Positions 34,432 through 44,381 of a DNA stretch of 64,000 bases are shown here, piece after piece. Numbering within the stretch: the first letter of the stretch is position 1; each line of letters opens with the position of its first letter. A model generated the notes under the pieces. It made no database searches and had not been told where the DNA came from. It worked only from the letters and a program-made list of their open reading frames with translations. The position numbers were made by a program, and so were the translations under genes. Source of the stretch: an uncultured Roseburia sp. (lineage in GTDB: Bacteria > Bacillota > Clostridia > Lachnospirales > Lachnospiraceae); NCBI GenBank assembly GCA_910587865.1, contig CAJUNX010000017.1:1-64000 (forward strand), in the 5' to 3' direction.

Positions 34432-35802
34432 TTACTGACCGCTCTCTTTCTGCCGTCTTTCCTCTAACTCCGCGCGGATCCCGGGCATCAGTTTATCAAG
34501 CTTATAGAGCAGCAGGGAAAGCGCCACAACGAGCCACAGCACCGCCGGGATCGTCGAATACAGATGCCGGATCATCGCGAGCGCGCTCTCCGGAATCAGA
34601 TCCGCGTCGCCGATATACCCGGATGCGGATAACAGGATGCCGAGCACGCCTGCGCCGAGCGCCGAACCGATTTTTGTCGCAAAGCTCGTGACGGAGCTTA
34701 GCGTTCCCTCCATGCGCTGATTCCCCTTCCATTCGTTAAAATCCGCACACTCGATCACCATCAGATTGATCAGCATCGTGATCGGAACACTGCCAAGCCC
34801 GAAAAGCACGGCCGCCGCGCCGAGCAGCGCAATGTTTTCTCCCGCGAAAAAATTGATCGCATATCCGGCCACACTCAGGATACATCCGGTCATGATCAGC
34901 TTTGAAATACTGATCCGCTTTAAGATCGCCGGAACAAAGATCATCACCGGGATCGCCAGAATCTGCACCGCGCTCACCAGTCCCAGCAGTCCGAGATTCT
35001 TTACGATATAGCGGAAATAATAGGTATTTACCCCCATATTGGTCACAAAATTGCAGACAAAAAGGATCAGCGCGACGATCCAGATATACGGGTTTTTCGT
35101 GAGCACGGTTTTTACATCGGAGATCGCCACCTTCTCCGCCGCGCCGTCCTGCGAGCGGACACTGACGTCAACCGTCTCTTTGATCAATAAAAATCTCAAC
35201 ATTCCGATCAGCGCCAGCGGAATGGCGATGCAGGCAATCAGAAAACTCCATCCGGACGGTGAAACGCCAAACCGATCTACAAATGAAGGGATCGCAATAT
35301 TAAACGCCGCCACACAGATCATGGAAAGGATCGCGCCCGTCGAGCTTAATGTCACATACTGCTCCTGATAACGGAACGCCCGACACATGTAAACCGTGTT
35401 ATTCGCCTGCAGAAACGTGTAAAACACACTGTTGACCAGCGCGTACATGCAGATCACCCAGGCCGATTTCGCCGCCAGGGAAAAAGACGGCGGACAGGTA
35501 AACATCAGCCAGATCGCAAACCACATCCCGATGATGCACCACTCGTAGGGTCTGCCGCGCCCCCATTTTGTGTCGGTCCGGTCAACGATAAATCCTGCCA
35601 CCACGTCTGTTACCCCGTCAAGAAGCTTGCTAACCACGAGCAGTGTTCCGACCAGCGCTGCGGGCATTTTTAAGGTATCCGTGCAGTACAGCGAGAGATA
35701 TCCCAGCACCATCAGCCCGATTCCCTGCGAAATCGCCCGGCTGTTCCATGCGACAACCCTGACAAATCCTACCTTCTTCGGATTTTTTTCTTTTTTTGCC
35801 AT
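34432..35802 (-). CDS. GPH-family sugar:cation symporter (MFS)
   Basis: Membrane transporter of 456 residues with about twelve helices. Start MAKKEKNPKKVGF at 35802 follows ACAGGAGGTTGTT; the longer frame to 35880 is rejected. Family signatures are present: LLVVSKLLDGVTDVVAGFIVDRTDTKWGRGRPY in the first cytoplasmic loop region, and ALIGMLRFLLIKET in the middle. GPH proteins import glycosides, pentosides or hexuronides with Na+ or H+. The next gene encodes a putative hydrolase, and a divergent AraC-type regulator stands at 36026, giving a regulator-transporter-enzyme set. Confidence 0.92.
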   Translation of the reverse strand: MAKKEKNPKKVGFVRVVAWNSRAISQGIGLMVLGYLSLYCTDTLKMPAALVGTLLVVSKLLDGVTDVVAGFIVDRTDTKWGRGRPYEWCIIGMWFAIWLMFTCPPSFSLAAKSAWVICMYALVNSVFYTFLQANNTVYMCRAFRYQEQYVTLSSTGAILSMICVAAFNIAIPSFVDRFGVSPSGWSFLIACIAIPLALIGMLRFLLIKETVDVSVRSQDGAAEKVAISDVKTVLTKNPYIWIVALILFVCNFVTNMGVNTYYFRYIVKNLGLLGLVSAVQILAIPVMIFVPAILKRISISKLIMTGCILSVAGYAINFFAGENIALLGAAAVLFGLGSVPITMLINLMVIECADFNEWKGNQRMEGTLSSVTSFATKIGSALGAGVLGILLSASGYIGDADLIPESALAMIRHLYSTIPAVLWLVVALSLLLYKLDKLMPGIRAELEERRQKESGQ

Positions 35803-35965
35803 AACAACCTCCTGTGTTTCTGTCTTTTTTGTGAAAGTGATACAATCTGTCTCAGCTGTTATGATTTTACCGGATCTCATGTTTTGATCTTGTCAGTATT
35901 TTATCCTGTATGTTAAAATATTGATATCTTTTGAACGAAAACCTTTCATCGAACCGTCAGAATCT

Positions 35966-35995
35966 TTGAGAGAGGCGCTGTGCCATTTTTATATA
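35966..35995 (+). promoter_or_regulatory. Promoter of the AraC-type regulator gene
   Basis: TTGAGA (35966-35971) and TATATA (35990-35995) are 18 bp apart (17 bp if TTATAT is used), about 30 bp before the start codon. The divergent symporter promoter should lie in the AT-rich part of the same spacer but is not clearly resolved. Confidence 0.5.
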
Positions 35996-36025
35996 ACACT
36001 TCATGCTGTATGGGAGGAATGATTC

Positions 36026-37243
36026 ATGAACCCGGAACGAATTTTAGATATGTACTGTACCGCACATCAGATACCCGCATCCATTTTTTCCGGTAAAACC
36101 TTGCTTTACAACGGCAACCACACGGTGCAGGATTTCAGTCTTCCGATGTATCTCGTCGCCAGCCTTCCGGCCCGGCTTCCGCGTGTGTGGTATGCCGTCA
36201 CGCCGGAGCAGCTGCAGTTCGGCGGTATCCTTCTGCCGGATTCCGATATGCTCATGCTCACAGGCCCCGTGATCCCGAGACCGTGCAGCCGGATGCAGGC
36301 TTCTGAAATTATCTGCCGGCTCGGGCGCAGGAAATCGGATATCCCGGTTCTGATGCACGGTCTTGACAGCTTCCGGCAGACAGATCTGATCCAGCTTAAA
36401 GCCATGCTCACGCTTCTCGCCGTGCATTTTTACGGGAACGCATCTGAACATGACGCAGCGGACGCCTTTCCGGCCCCGGAGCAGATCGCGTTTTCCTGGG
36501 CCAGTATCTTTCCGTCTCCTGCCATAGAACTTCATGATCAGCCCGACGAGGACACCTATGGCATTGTCGAAGAATCTCTGCTCTCCTGCATCCAGTATGG
36601 AAAAAGCGACCGGCTTGAGCAGCTTTTAAACGAGCTGATCTATATCTCCCCGCAGAGAGTAACCGACTTTGATCCTGACACCAAGCGTCAGTACATCACC
36701 GGGGCCAATCTGCTCTGCTCCAGGAAGGCAGTCGCCGGCGGCCTGCCGATCGCGATGGCCAACCGCCTCGCCGATCACTACCTGGATCAGATCGCGATGA
36801 CGGGGAGCAGCGGGCTGGATCATCTTTTTTACCGTATGATGATGGATTACACCTGTCAGGTCCGGAAAATAAACCTCTCCTCCTTCTGCACACCGGTCGC
36901 CGCGAAAGTCCATCACTATATTTATGCCCATATCTATGAAAAACTCTCCGCCAAAGAGCTTGCGGATGCCCTGCACCTGACGGAACCCTACCTTTGCAGG
37001 AGCTTCAAAAAGGAAACCGGCCTGACAGTCGTCACGCATATCAGCAGGTGCAAAATCAAAGAGGCGGAATACCTTCTCTCCACACGGCAGTACACTGCTT
37101 CAGAGATCAGCGATCTGCTCTGTTTTTCATCACAGAGCTACTTTACAAGTGTCTTCCGCCGCTACACGGGGATGACTCCGCTTGCGTATCAGGCATCCAA
37201 AAATATTTTCCAGGATTCGTCCGAAATTAAACTTCATCCATAG
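36026..37243 (+). CDS. AraC-family regulator with large N-terminal domain
   Basis: Cytoplasmic regulator of 405 residues; ATG follows GGGAGGAATGATTC. The N-terminal 300 residues resemble the sensor half of YSIRK/YesN-type AraC proteins and show no membrane helix. The C-terminal domain has two helix-turn-helix units (SAKELADALHLTEPYLCRSF and TASEISDLLCFSSQSYFTSVF) and the typical end YTGMTPLAYQ. It is divergent from the GPH symporter and probably controls it. The ligand is unknown. Confidence 0.9.
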   Translation: MNPERILDMYCTAHQIPASIFSGKTLLYNGNHTVQDFSLPMYLVASLPARLPRVWYAVTPEQLQFGGILLPDSDMLMLTGPVIPRPCSRMQASEIICRLGRRKSDIPVLMHGLDSFRQTDLIQLKAMLTLLAVHFYGNASEHDAADAFPAPEQIAFSWASIFPSPAIELHDQPDEDTYGIVEESLLSCIQYGKSDRLEQLLNELIYISPQRVTDFDPDTKRQYITGANLLCSRKAVAGGLPIAMANRLADHYLDQIAMTGSSGLDHLFYRMMMDYTCQVRKINLSSFCTPVAAKVHHYIYAHIYEKLSAKELADALHLTEPYLCRSFKKETGLTVVTHISRCKIKEAEYLLSTRQYTASEISDLLCFSSQSYFTSVFRRYTGMTPLAYQASKNIFQDSSEIKLHP

Positions 37244-37350
37244 TTTATTTGCCCAAAAAAACGCCGGGCATACAATCATGCTCTGCTTTCTGCATAATCG
37301 TATGCTCCGGCGGTCATAAGACATTCTTCACCGTATGTATTCTTCCTGAT

Positions 37351-38754
37351 CTATCCCTGTCGCTCCAGGATTCTCTTCATCTTCTCAAGATCGGAGATAA
37401 GCTCTCTGGAATACTGCTCCGCCTCGCGGCAGATCTGTTCTGCACGACCGTAATCCTCTGACATAAGCGCCTTGATCACATCCGAACCGTACCCATGGAA
37501 CTTGCGGTGTTTTCCGTTCATCGCATCCCATATCGGGCGCACTTCCTGATTCTTCGGCATCAGAGCATTGTAAAAATGTCCGAATCCGCACTTCGACGAA
37601 TCCAGCTGCAGCGGCAGAACCGTTCTCTCGTCCACCATTCTCTTCAGATTTGACAGCCAGTTCTGGTGTGCCGTGATCGCGTTGCCGAGGTACTTCGCAA
37701 ACGTAACGCCATCCATCCTGAAGAACGGATCCTCCGTCATGGATCCCATCATCTTTGCCACTTCGTCGAGTGTCTTTTCAATATCACGAATCGGCTCCGT
37801 CACTTCCTTAAGCTGATTGCTGACTTCACGCATATAACTCGCGTTGTCCTTCAGCTGGTCACAGCGCTCCTCGATATTCGCCGCCTGTGTCTCAAGCTCT
37901 GCCATGGAACTGCTGAGCTCCTCGCTGACTGCCGCCAGCGAACTGATCGACTCATTAACCCTCGAGACATGCTGCTGATTCTGATCGTTGATTTCCCACA
38001 CGGTACTGATCTTCTCGGTCATCTCTCCAAGCGCTTCGATCGTGCTTGTCGCACTCTTGGTACTCTTCTGAGATGCATTTCGGATCCCCTCTACGAATCC
38101 TCCCATATTTCCTGTCAGCTTCTGCGTCTCCTCCGCCAGCTCACGGATCTCATCTGCCACCACGGCAAATCCTCTTCCCGCCTCACCGGCACGTGCAGCC
38201 TCTATGGAAGCATTCAGCGCAAGCAGATTCGTCTGTCCGGAAATCGAATTGATCCCTGCAATCACATCATTCATGTGATTAATAACGTCAAACAGCTCAT
38301 CCATATCCTTCTGCATCTCTTTGGATACTTCAATCGTCTGACTGGAAAGCTCCTTGATGTTCGTCAGCTCTTCCTGTCCCGCTTCGATCTTTTTATATAC
38401 TTCTTCCGTCTCCTCGGATGCACGAATAATGGTATTGGTCAGATCCTCGTGCTGCTCATTTACCTGTCCGGCTACTGCCGCCGATTCTCCGGCAGCTTCA
38501 AAGATCACCTCTGTGGCATTCGCCACATCACTGGAGATTCCGAGCATTCTCTCAACATGATGATTTAGTGCCAGATCCAGCGAACTGATCGCCATCACCG
38601 CATTAAGATCGCGCTCGAATACATCAATAAATCCTACTCTTCCATTGCTGACTCTGCGGTAAATCTCTCCCAGCTCCGGTTCTTTTGAGAAATCTGCTGC
38701 CTGCAGACGCGAAACTGCCATTACCAGCTCCTGTCTCTTCTTTCCAAACGCCAT
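37351..38754 (-). CDS. Soluble methyl-accepting chemotaxis protein with C-terminal CZB domain
   Basis: Cytoplasmic receptor of 467 residues without membrane helices. The signalling tip reads [20 protein letters not shown]. The last 130 residues form a chemoreceptor zinc-binding domain: the first His is in AHQNWLSNL, the Cys in [10 protein letters not shown] and further His in [10 protein letters not shown], matching the three-His-one-Cys site. Such domains sense zinc or oxidants such as hypochlorite through zinc release. It is monocistronic with a promoter at 38815-38843. No chemotaxis kinase genes are in the window. Confidence 0.93.
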   Translation of the reverse strand: MAFGKKRQELVMAVSRLQAADFSKEPELGEIYRRVSNGRVGFIDVFERDLNAVMAISSLDLALNHHVERMLGISSDVANATEVIFEAAGESAAVAGQVNEQHEDLTNTIIRASEETEEVYKKIEAGQEELTNIKELSSQTIEVSKEMQKDMDELFDVINHMNDVIAGINSISGQTNLLALNASIEAARAGEAGRGFAVVADEIRELAEETQKLTGNMGGFVEGIRNASQKSTKSATSTIEALGEMTEKISTVWEINDQNQQHVSRVNESISSLAAVSEELSSSMAELETQAANIEERCDQLKDNASYMREVSNQLKEVTEPIRDIEKTLDEVAKMMGSMTEDPFFRMDGVTFAKYLGNAITAHQNWLSNLKRMVDERTVLPLQLDSSKCGFGHFYNALMPKNQEVRPIWDAMNGKHRKFHGYGSDVIKALMSEDYGRAEQICREAEQYSRELISDLEKMKRILERQG

Positions 38755-38814
38755 GTCTTTTTTCTCCTTTTGTGCTACGCTGTATCATTCAGAATAACAT
38801 ATTCTCTGTTTTTA

Positions 38815-38843
38815 ATTTTCTCCCAAATCGACTCAATTGTCAA
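38815..38843 (-). promoter_or_regulatory. Promoter of the CZB chemoreceptor gene
   Basis: On the minus strand a perfect TTGACA (38843-38838) and GAAAAT (38820-38815) are separated by 17 bp in an AT-rich spacer. Confidence 0.6.
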
Positions 38844-39004
38844 TATCTTTTTCAATCCCTTCCGCATATTTTCCTCAGGCATACCTGATATTTTCACATT
38901 ATATTGCAATATTTTTCCAATTTTTCACAATTTCATCCAAAAACACACCCGCAGGGCTGTCTGTCGCAGCTTTTCTCCGCTCATGTCATCCCGGCGTTCT
39001 TTTT

Positions 39005-40144
39005 CTATACACCTGTCTCCGGTTCCTGCCCTTCTGTTTCCGTTTCCGGTACGCCGGACTCCCGTTCTCTTTTCATCTTCTCCTGTTCGGCCCGGTTTTC
39101 CCTCATATCGTATGTCCGCACCCACTCTTTCGTACCCTGCACCTTGTGCACCTCACTGCGGTTTTTATACAAAAACCGTGTCAGATTATAACAATCCACC
39201 CAGATCTCGTTGTTTCCTTCCTTCTGCGACTCGTCAAAAATAAGCTGAAGGCCAAAATGCAGGTGTACTTCCTCGATGTTGTTGACATTTTCTTTCTGGC
39301 TGTACCCGGTATGACCCATATATCCGATCACATCGCCGGCCGTCACCACATCCCCCTCTTTTAAGCTGTCCCGATAAGGGTAGTTCTGTCTTAAATGCGC
39401 GTAATAATAATAACGTTTCCCGTCAAAGCTGCGGATCCCGATGCGCCAGCCGCCGTACTGATTCCAGCCAAGCGCCTCCACATAACCGGACTCCGCCGCA
39501 ATCACCGGCGTTCCCACCTGTCCCATCATGTCATGTCCCAGGTGCTGCCGCCTGTAGCCGTAGCTCCGCGACACCCCGAAATCATCATAGTCGCTGTATT
39601 CAAATCCCTTCGCAATCGGAAGAAACGCTTTCAGGCCATATTTTTTTACAAAGGGGCCCCCTTCGGTCTCCTGAATCTCATATTCGCCCACAAAACCGCC
39701 GAGTACCGCCTCATACGCCTCTCTGTAATAGGAGAAATATTTCATATCCTCCGCCGTCTTCTCCACCGTGGTCTCACCGCTCAACAGCCGTTCTGCAAAT
39801 GTGTGAATATCCTCCGTGGCATCCACTCCGAAGTCCCCGCCGTTTTTTGAGGCCGCATAGGCAAGAAGATCAATCCAGTCCAGATGTATCTCAGCGCCGT
39901 ACGTATCAATATCGTACTCATATGCACGGCATAACGCCTCATAGGACACATTAAAGTCCACCCATTTAATATATCCGTCCCTGGATACCGCAGGAATCGC
40001 ATTCCCCGAGTCCCATATCCCGTCGGCGTAAATAAATCCCACTGCAAACAGCAGCGCCAGCTCAAGTATGATCGCCGCCTTTATTCTGCTGCATCTGTCT
40101 TTTCTCCTGCTACTATAATATGCTTCCATATCCTGCCATGTCAC
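39005..40144 (-). CDS. M23 family metallopeptidase, membrane-anchored
   Basis: Peptidoglycan endopeptidase-like protein of 379 residues with one N-terminal helix (AAIILELALLFAVGFIYA), so the domain faces outside. Metal ligands are seen in RQHLGHDMMG (His, Asp) and VHLHFGLQ (His pair), all intact. The middle domain (YDIDTYGAEIHLDWIDLLAYAA) is typical of clostridial spore and cell-wall M23 proteins. The C-terminus is a charged Glu/Arg tail. The start is uncertain: GTG at 40144 has a weak GAAGAAA site, and an in-frame ATG at 40129 is the alternative. The role is in cell-wall remodelling. Confidence 0.88.
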   Translation of the reverse strand: MTWQDMEAYYSSRRKDRCSRIKAAIILELALLFAVGFIYADGIWDSGNAIPAVSRDGYIKWVDFNVSYEALCRAYEYDIDTYGAEIHLDWIDLLAYAASKNGGDFGVDATEDIHTFAERLLSGETTVEKTAEDMKYFSYYREAYEAVLGGFVGEYEIQETEGGPFVKKYGLKAFLPIAKGFEYSDYDDFGVSRSYGYRRQHLGHDMMGQVGTPVIAAESGYVEALGWNQYGGWRIGIRSFDGKRYYYYAHLRQNYPYRDSLKEGDVVTAGDVIGYMGHTGYSQKENVNNIEEVHLHFGLQLIFDESQKEGNNEIWVDCYNLTRFLYKNRSEVHKVQGTKEWVRTYDMRENRAEQEKMKRERESGVPETETEGQEPETGV

Positions 40145-40261
40145 GGTTTTTCTTCATTATATGAAAACATGGAAATGCCTATGCGTTCTTTTTCAGACAT
40201 GCGCCGGTGCGTCAGCATGCCGGCATGGCGCTGCATTCATCCGGAAGGAATCAGCACTGCA

Positions 40262-41128
40262 CTAAAACGTGATTCCCGCAATCCGGATCACCACACCCCA
40301 GAACACACCGATACAAAGGAGAGCCCCGATCAGCCCCGCCGTCTGTTTCCTGTCCTGATTCTGACGCAGCAGCACCAGCACACCCACACCGGCGTTCACC
40401 AGAAGCCCTGACATCATGGCCCCCGCTCCGATTACTCCGTCCAGATACAGCCCGGTAATGATCACCGAGGACGCACAGTTCGGAATCAGACCCACAAACG
40501 CCGCCGCAAGTTCACCGACCACCGGCATTCCGGAAAAAATCCCGGCCAGCGTCTCTCTCCCGGCCGCTCCGATCACAACGTTAAACGCCAGCGACAGTAA
40601 AAACAGATACAAAAAAATCCGCACCGTATGTTTTCCCGCGGATAACAGGATCCCATCCTCACAGTGGCAGTGTTCCTCCTCACAGACCGCATGAATGTCC
40701 ATCTCTTTTTCCTGGCGCTTTAACACCTTCAGATAGACAAATTCTGCAAAAAAACCCGAACTTACGGCGATAAGGACCTTTGCGAGAAGGATCTTCACGA
40801 TCGTGCTCACGGAAGCTCCCCCGCTGATCAGTACCGGAAGCATCTCGTCCGACGTCGACAGCCAGACCGCAAGAAGCGTGCCGACCGTAATCACCCGGCC
40901 CGCAAACAGACTCGAAGCCGACGCGGAAAACCCGCACTGCGGCACAATGCCGAGCAGGCCGCCCCATAAGGGGCCGAGCTTCCCGGCATCGTAAATCCGC
41001 TTCTTTGTCCGCGCTCCGGCGCGATGCTCCAAAAGCTCCATCAGAACATACGTCACAAACAAAAACGGGAGCAGTTTTACACTGTCAAAAACAGTATCCA
41101 AAAAAAGCTCTGACACCTCTTCCTCCAT
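40262..41128 (-). CDS. Predicted heavy-metal/arsenic permease, ArsP_2-like
   Basis: Integral membrane protein of 288 residues with about ten helices in two similar halves. The conserved loop motifs IVPQCGFSASASSLFAG and LIPNCASSVIITGLYLDG, each with a Cys after Pro, match the putative manganese/arsenical transporter family. A short cytoplasmic loop carries a metal-binding-like cluster CEEEHCHC. Such proteins are predicted exporters of organoarsenicals, thiol-reactive compounds or metals. It follows dapL by 14 bp and is probably co-transcribed, with no obvious functional link. The substrate is unknown. Confidence 0.8.
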   Translation of the reverse strand: MEEEVSELFLDTVFDSVKLLPFLFVTYVLMELLEHRAGARTKKRIYDAGKLGPLWGGLLGIVPQCGFSASASSLFAGRVITVGTLLAVWLSTSDEMLPVLISGGASVSTIVKILLAKVLIAVSSGFFAEFVYLKVLKRQEKEMDIHAVCEEEHCHCEDGILLSAGKHTVRIFLYLFLLSLAFNVVIGAAGRETLAGIFSGMPVVGELAAAFVGLIPNCASSVIITGLYLDGVIGAGAMMSGLLVNAGVGVLVLLRQNQDRKQTAGLIGALLCIGVFWGVVIRIAGITF

Positions 41129-41142
41129 TCCGTTCCGGCGTC

Positions 41143-42357
41143 CTACATGCTTTTGATGCGCTCTAACGCCGCCCTCGTATTTTCATGGCTGCCAAACGCA
41201 GTCAGGCGGAAATAGCCCTCCCCGCTCGGGCCGAATCCTGATCCCGGCGTACCGACGACATTTGCATGTTCGAGCAGTTCATCAAAAAACTCCCAGGAAG
41301 TCATATTCCCCGGCGTCTTCATCCAGATATACGGCGCGTCCACACCGCCAAACACCGTGTAGCCCGCGGCTTTTAACCCCTCCCGGATCACGGCGGCATT
41401 TTCCATATAGTAGGCGACCTGCTTCTTTAACTGCGCGCGTCCTTCCTCCGAGTACACCGCCTCGCCGGCCCGCTGCACGATATACGGCGCGCCGTTAAAC
41501 TTCGTGCCATGGCGTCTGGCCCACATCGCATTCAAGGAGACTTCCCCGCACTTTAATTCCTTCGGCACCACGGCATAACCGAGCCTGAGTCCGGTAAATC
41601 CGGCGTTTTTCGAAAAACTCTTCAGCTCGATCGCACAGGTCTTCGCACCGTCACACTCATAGATGGAATGTGCCACATCCTCCTGTGAAATATACGCTTC
41701 ATAAGCAGCGTCATAGATAATAACAGCGCCAGTCCGGTTCGCATAATCAACCCATTCCTGCAGCTGATGCTTTTTTATCGTCGTCCCGGTCGGATTGTTC
41801 GGCAGACACAGATAGATCAGATCCGGTGTCTCCTCTGGCAGTTGCGGCACAAATCCGTTCTCCATCACACACGGCATGTAAATGACATTACTCCACCGCT
41901 CCGTGGAAGGATCATATACACCGGTGCGTCCTGCCATCACATTGGAATCCACATATACCGGATACACCGGGTCGCAGACAGCAATCCGGTTCTCCGCTGC
42001 AAACAGTTCCTGGATGTTGGCTGAATCACTCTTTGCCCCGTCGGAAACAAAAATCTCGTCCTCCTCAATCTGGCATCCTCTCGCCCGGTAATCCTGCTTA
42101 GCGATCGCACTGCGCAAAAACTCGTAGCCGAGCTCCGGCGCATAGCCGTGAAATGTCTCCGCTTTTCCCATCTCGTCCACTGCCCGGTGCATCGCCTCAA
42201 TGATCGCGGGAGCAATCGGCTGCGTCACGTCTCCGATACTTAATCTGATGATCTTCTTCTCCGGATGCGCGGCCATAAAGGCATTTGTCTTCCTGCCCAC
42301 GGTACTAAACAGATAGCTCCCTGGAAGCTTCTGATAGTTATCATTTACTTTAAACAT
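41143..42357 (-). CDS. dapL: LL-diaminopimelate aminotransferase
   Basis: PLP enzyme of 404 residues that converts tetrahydrodipicolinate and glutamate to LL-diaminopimelate in one step of lysine and peptidoglycan synthesis. Start MFKVNDNYQKLPGSYLF at 42357 has GAGGAACC upstream. Diagnostic parts are RLSIGDVTQPIAPAIIEAMH, SDGAKSDSANIQELF, YLCLPNNPTGTTI and the PLP Lys in ELKSFSKNAGFTGLR. Length fits DapL of Clostridia. A promoter with perfect TATAAT lies at 42404-42433. The permease gene downstream shares the transcript. Confidence 0.95.
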   Translation of the reverse strand: MFKVNDNYQKLPGSYLFSTVGRKTNAFMAAHPEKKIIRLSIGDVTQPIAPAIIEAMHRAVDEMGKAETFHGYAPELGYEFLRSAIAKQDYRARGCQIEEDEIFVSDGAKSDSANIQELFAAENRIAVCDPVYPVYVDSNVMAGRTGVYDPSTERWSNVIYMPCVMENGFVPQLPEETPDLIYLCLPNNPTGTTIKKHQLQEWVDYANRTGAVIIYDAAYEAYISQEDVAHSIYECDGAKTCAIELKSFSKNAGFTGLRLGYAVVPKELKCGEVSLNAMWARRHGTKFNGAPYIVQRAGEAVYSEEGRAQLKKQVAYYMENAAVIREGLKAAGYTVFGGVDAPYIWMKTPGNMTSWEFFDELLEHANVVGTPGSGFGPSGEGYFRLTAFGSHENTRAALERIKSM

Positions 42358-42403
42358 CCTGGTTCCTCGCTTTCTTATAATAATAGCTAAACTATTTTGC
42401 GCC

Positions 42404-42433
42404 ATTATAGCATATGCGTTTCTGAAACTGCAA
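42404..42433 (-). promoter_or_regulatory. Promoter of dapL
   Basis: TTGCAG (42433-42428) and TATAAT (42409-42404) on the minus strand with an 18-bp spacer. The 45-bp leader contains TAAACTATTTT, close to the operator arm seen at 26444-26454; this may be chance. Confidence 0.6.
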
Positions 42434-42491
42434 GTATTTTGTTTACCAGGAATCAAAATCTTCCGTATTTCCCTGCCCGGTTTTCGTCCGC

Positions 42492-43037
42492 CTATGTCAG
42501 CAGACTCAGAATCATCTGCGCCGTCTCAAACAGCCCGGTTCCGTTTTCCATGCTTCGCTTCTGCAGATACCGGTGCGCCTCTTCCTCCGAAAGACGGTTG
42601 CGCGCCATCAAAACCGCTTTTGCCTCTGCAATCAGTGTGGTTTCTTCTTTTGTGCGCACTTTTTTCTCTTTTCGTGCCTCCCGTTTTCTGCGCATGATCG
42701 AGGCGTCCATCATCCGCACCGTCTGCACCAGCTCCCCTGCCTGAAACGGCATGGCCAGGCATACCGGCCCCTCCGTCTCGCGTCCCCTGCAGTTTGCCGG
42801 CGATGCGATCAGCAGCAGTTCAAATCCCTGCGGCAGATATTCGCGGAGCTCTGAATATACCATATCCGCCAGACGGTATCCGCAGATCACGATCCCGCCT
42901 CCCAGCTCGCCCGCACTCTGCAGCGCCTGCGCGCCCGTCGTACATACCACAGACACACAAAACCCGCTCTGCATCAGTATTTTTTTGATATATCTGGCAT
43001 TCTCCCGGTTCGGAAATGCCACAATAAGATTTGTCAT
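42492..43037 (-). CDS. ANTAR-domain RNA-binding response regulator
   Basis: Cytoplasmic protein of 181 residues. The first ~115 residues are a receiver-like domain (LIVAFPNRENARYIKKIL) in which canonical acidic residues are weak, so phosphorylation is doubtful. The C-terminal ANTAR three-helix domain reads TTLIAEAKAVLMARNRLSEEEAHRYLQKRSMENG, with the conserved Ala/Arg and aromatic positions. ANTAR proteins bind paired hexaloop RNA hairpins and prevent termination, often in nitrogen-control genes. It follows glnA by 7 bp, matching the known clostridial glnA-ANTAR association. No second-site RNA target was identified here. Confidence 0.9.
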   Translation of the reverse strand: MTNLIVAFPNRENARYIKKILMQSGFCVSVVCTTGAQALQSAGELGGGIVICGYRLADMVYSELREYLPQGFELLLIASPANCRGRETEGPVCLAMPFQAGELVQTVRMMDASIMRRKREARKEKKVRTKEETTLIAEAKAVLMARNRLSEEEAHRYLQKRSMENGTGLFETAQMILSLLT

Positions 43038-43044
43038 GTGTCGC

Positions 43045-44376
43045 TCACGTTCTGTACAGATAACGGTCCATCTCCCAGCTTGTCACCTGGGCCTGATAGT
43101 CATTCCACTCCTCTTTTTTCGCTTTGGGATATTTTGTGCTGATGTGTCCGCCCAAAACCTTCATAATATAAGAATCCTTCTCCATCTCCAATACCGCTTC
43201 CATCAGATCCGCAGGCAGAGATTCAATTCCCAGTTCATGCCGCTTCGCATCATCCATCTCAAACACATTTTCCATCACCATCGGCGGAGGGGCGATCTGA
43301 CGGCGAATCCCGTCCAGCCCGGCCTGCAGGCACACCGCCAGCATCAGATACGGATTTGCCGCGGAATCAGGGCTGCGCAGCTCCACCCTCGTATGCTCTC
43401 CTCTTGTCGACGGAATCCGGATCAGTGAACTGCGGTTTATGACCGACCAGACGATAAACCCCGGCGCTTCATATCCGGGCACCAGTCTTTTATAAGAATT
43501 GACAAGCGGATTCGTAATCGCCGCCATCCCTTTCATATGGGAGAGAATTCCCCCCATAAACCAGTATGCCTCCCGGCTTAATCCCAGCTCGTCCGTCGGA
43601 TCCGAAAAAATATTTTTTCCGTCTCTTGAAAGCGACATATTCACATGCATTCCCGAACCGTTTACACCATACCTGGGTTTTGGCATAAAGCTGGCAAACA
43701 GACCATGCCGCTTTGCGATCGTTTTTACCGTCAGCTTAAACGTCATGATGTTGTCCGCTGTCTTCAGCGCCTCGTCATAGCAGAAATCAATCTCATGCTG
43801 CGCCGGTGCCACTTCATGATGGGATGATTCAATCTCATATCCCATGTCTTCAAGCGTGAGCACCATATCCCGTCTTGCGTTCTCACCCAGGTCGATCGGC
43901 CCGAGATCAAAATATCCGGCTCTGTCCGTACTGTTTGTGGTCGGCCGTCCGTTTTCATCCTGATCAAAGAGGAAAAATTCGCATTCCGCCCCCACATCAA
44001 ACCGGTATCCCATCGCCGCCGCATCGGCAATCGCTTTCTTTAATATATACCTGGAGTCCCCCTCGAACGGTTTTTTTTCGAGCGAATAGATGTCACAGAT
44101 GATCCGTGCCACCTTCCCCTGCTGCGGCCTCCACGGAAAGATCACAAAGGTATCCAAATCCGGGTACAGATACATATCGGATTCCTCGATCCGCACATAT
44201 CCCTCGATGGAAGAGCCGTCAAACATACACTCGTTATTGAGCGCCTTTTCCAGCTGGCTTGATGTGATCGCCATATTTTTTAACGTACCAAACATATCGG
44301 TAAACTGAAGACGGATAAACTCCACATCCTCTTCCTCCACCATGCGAATAATATCCTGCTTTGTATATCTGGCCAT
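43045..44376 (-). CDS. glnA: Glutamine synthetase type I
   Basis: Cytoplasmic enzyme of 443 residues that makes glutamine from glutamate, ammonia and ATP. Start MARYTKQDII at 44376 follows AAGGAAGGGTG; the GTG nine bases upstream would overlap the hisA stop. Motifs include DGSSIEGYVRIEESDM, NGSGMHVNMSLS, the ATP/glutamate region NPLVNSYKRLVPGYEAP and RIPSTRGEHTRVELRSPD. No adenylylation loop of the beta type is seen, so it belongs to the GSI-alpha class. Its ribosome site lies in the end of the hisA-like gene, making the two translationally linked. Confidence 0.96.
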   Translation of the reverse strand: MARYTKQDIIRMVEEEDVEFIRLQFTDMFGTLKNMAITSSQLEKALNNECMFDGSSIEGYVRIEESDMYLYPDLDTFVIFPWRPQQGKVARIICDIYSLEKKPFEGDSRYILKKAIADAAAMGYRFDVGAECEFFLFDQDENGRPTTNSTDRAGYFDLGPIDLGENARRDMVLTLEDMGYEIESSHHEVAPAQHEIDFCYDEALKTADNIMTFKLTVKTIAKRHGLFASFMPKPRYGVNGSGMHVNMSLSRDGKNIFSDPTDELGLSREAYWFMGGILSHMKGMAAITNPLVNSYKRLVPGYEAPGFIVWSVINRSSLIRIPSTRGEHTRVELRSPDSAANPYLMLAVCLQAGLDGIRRQIAPPPMVMENVFEMDDAKRHELGIESLPADLMEAVLEMEKDSYIMKVLGGHISTKYPKAKKEEWNDYQAQVTSWEMDRYLYRT

Positions 44377-44381
44377 ACCGT

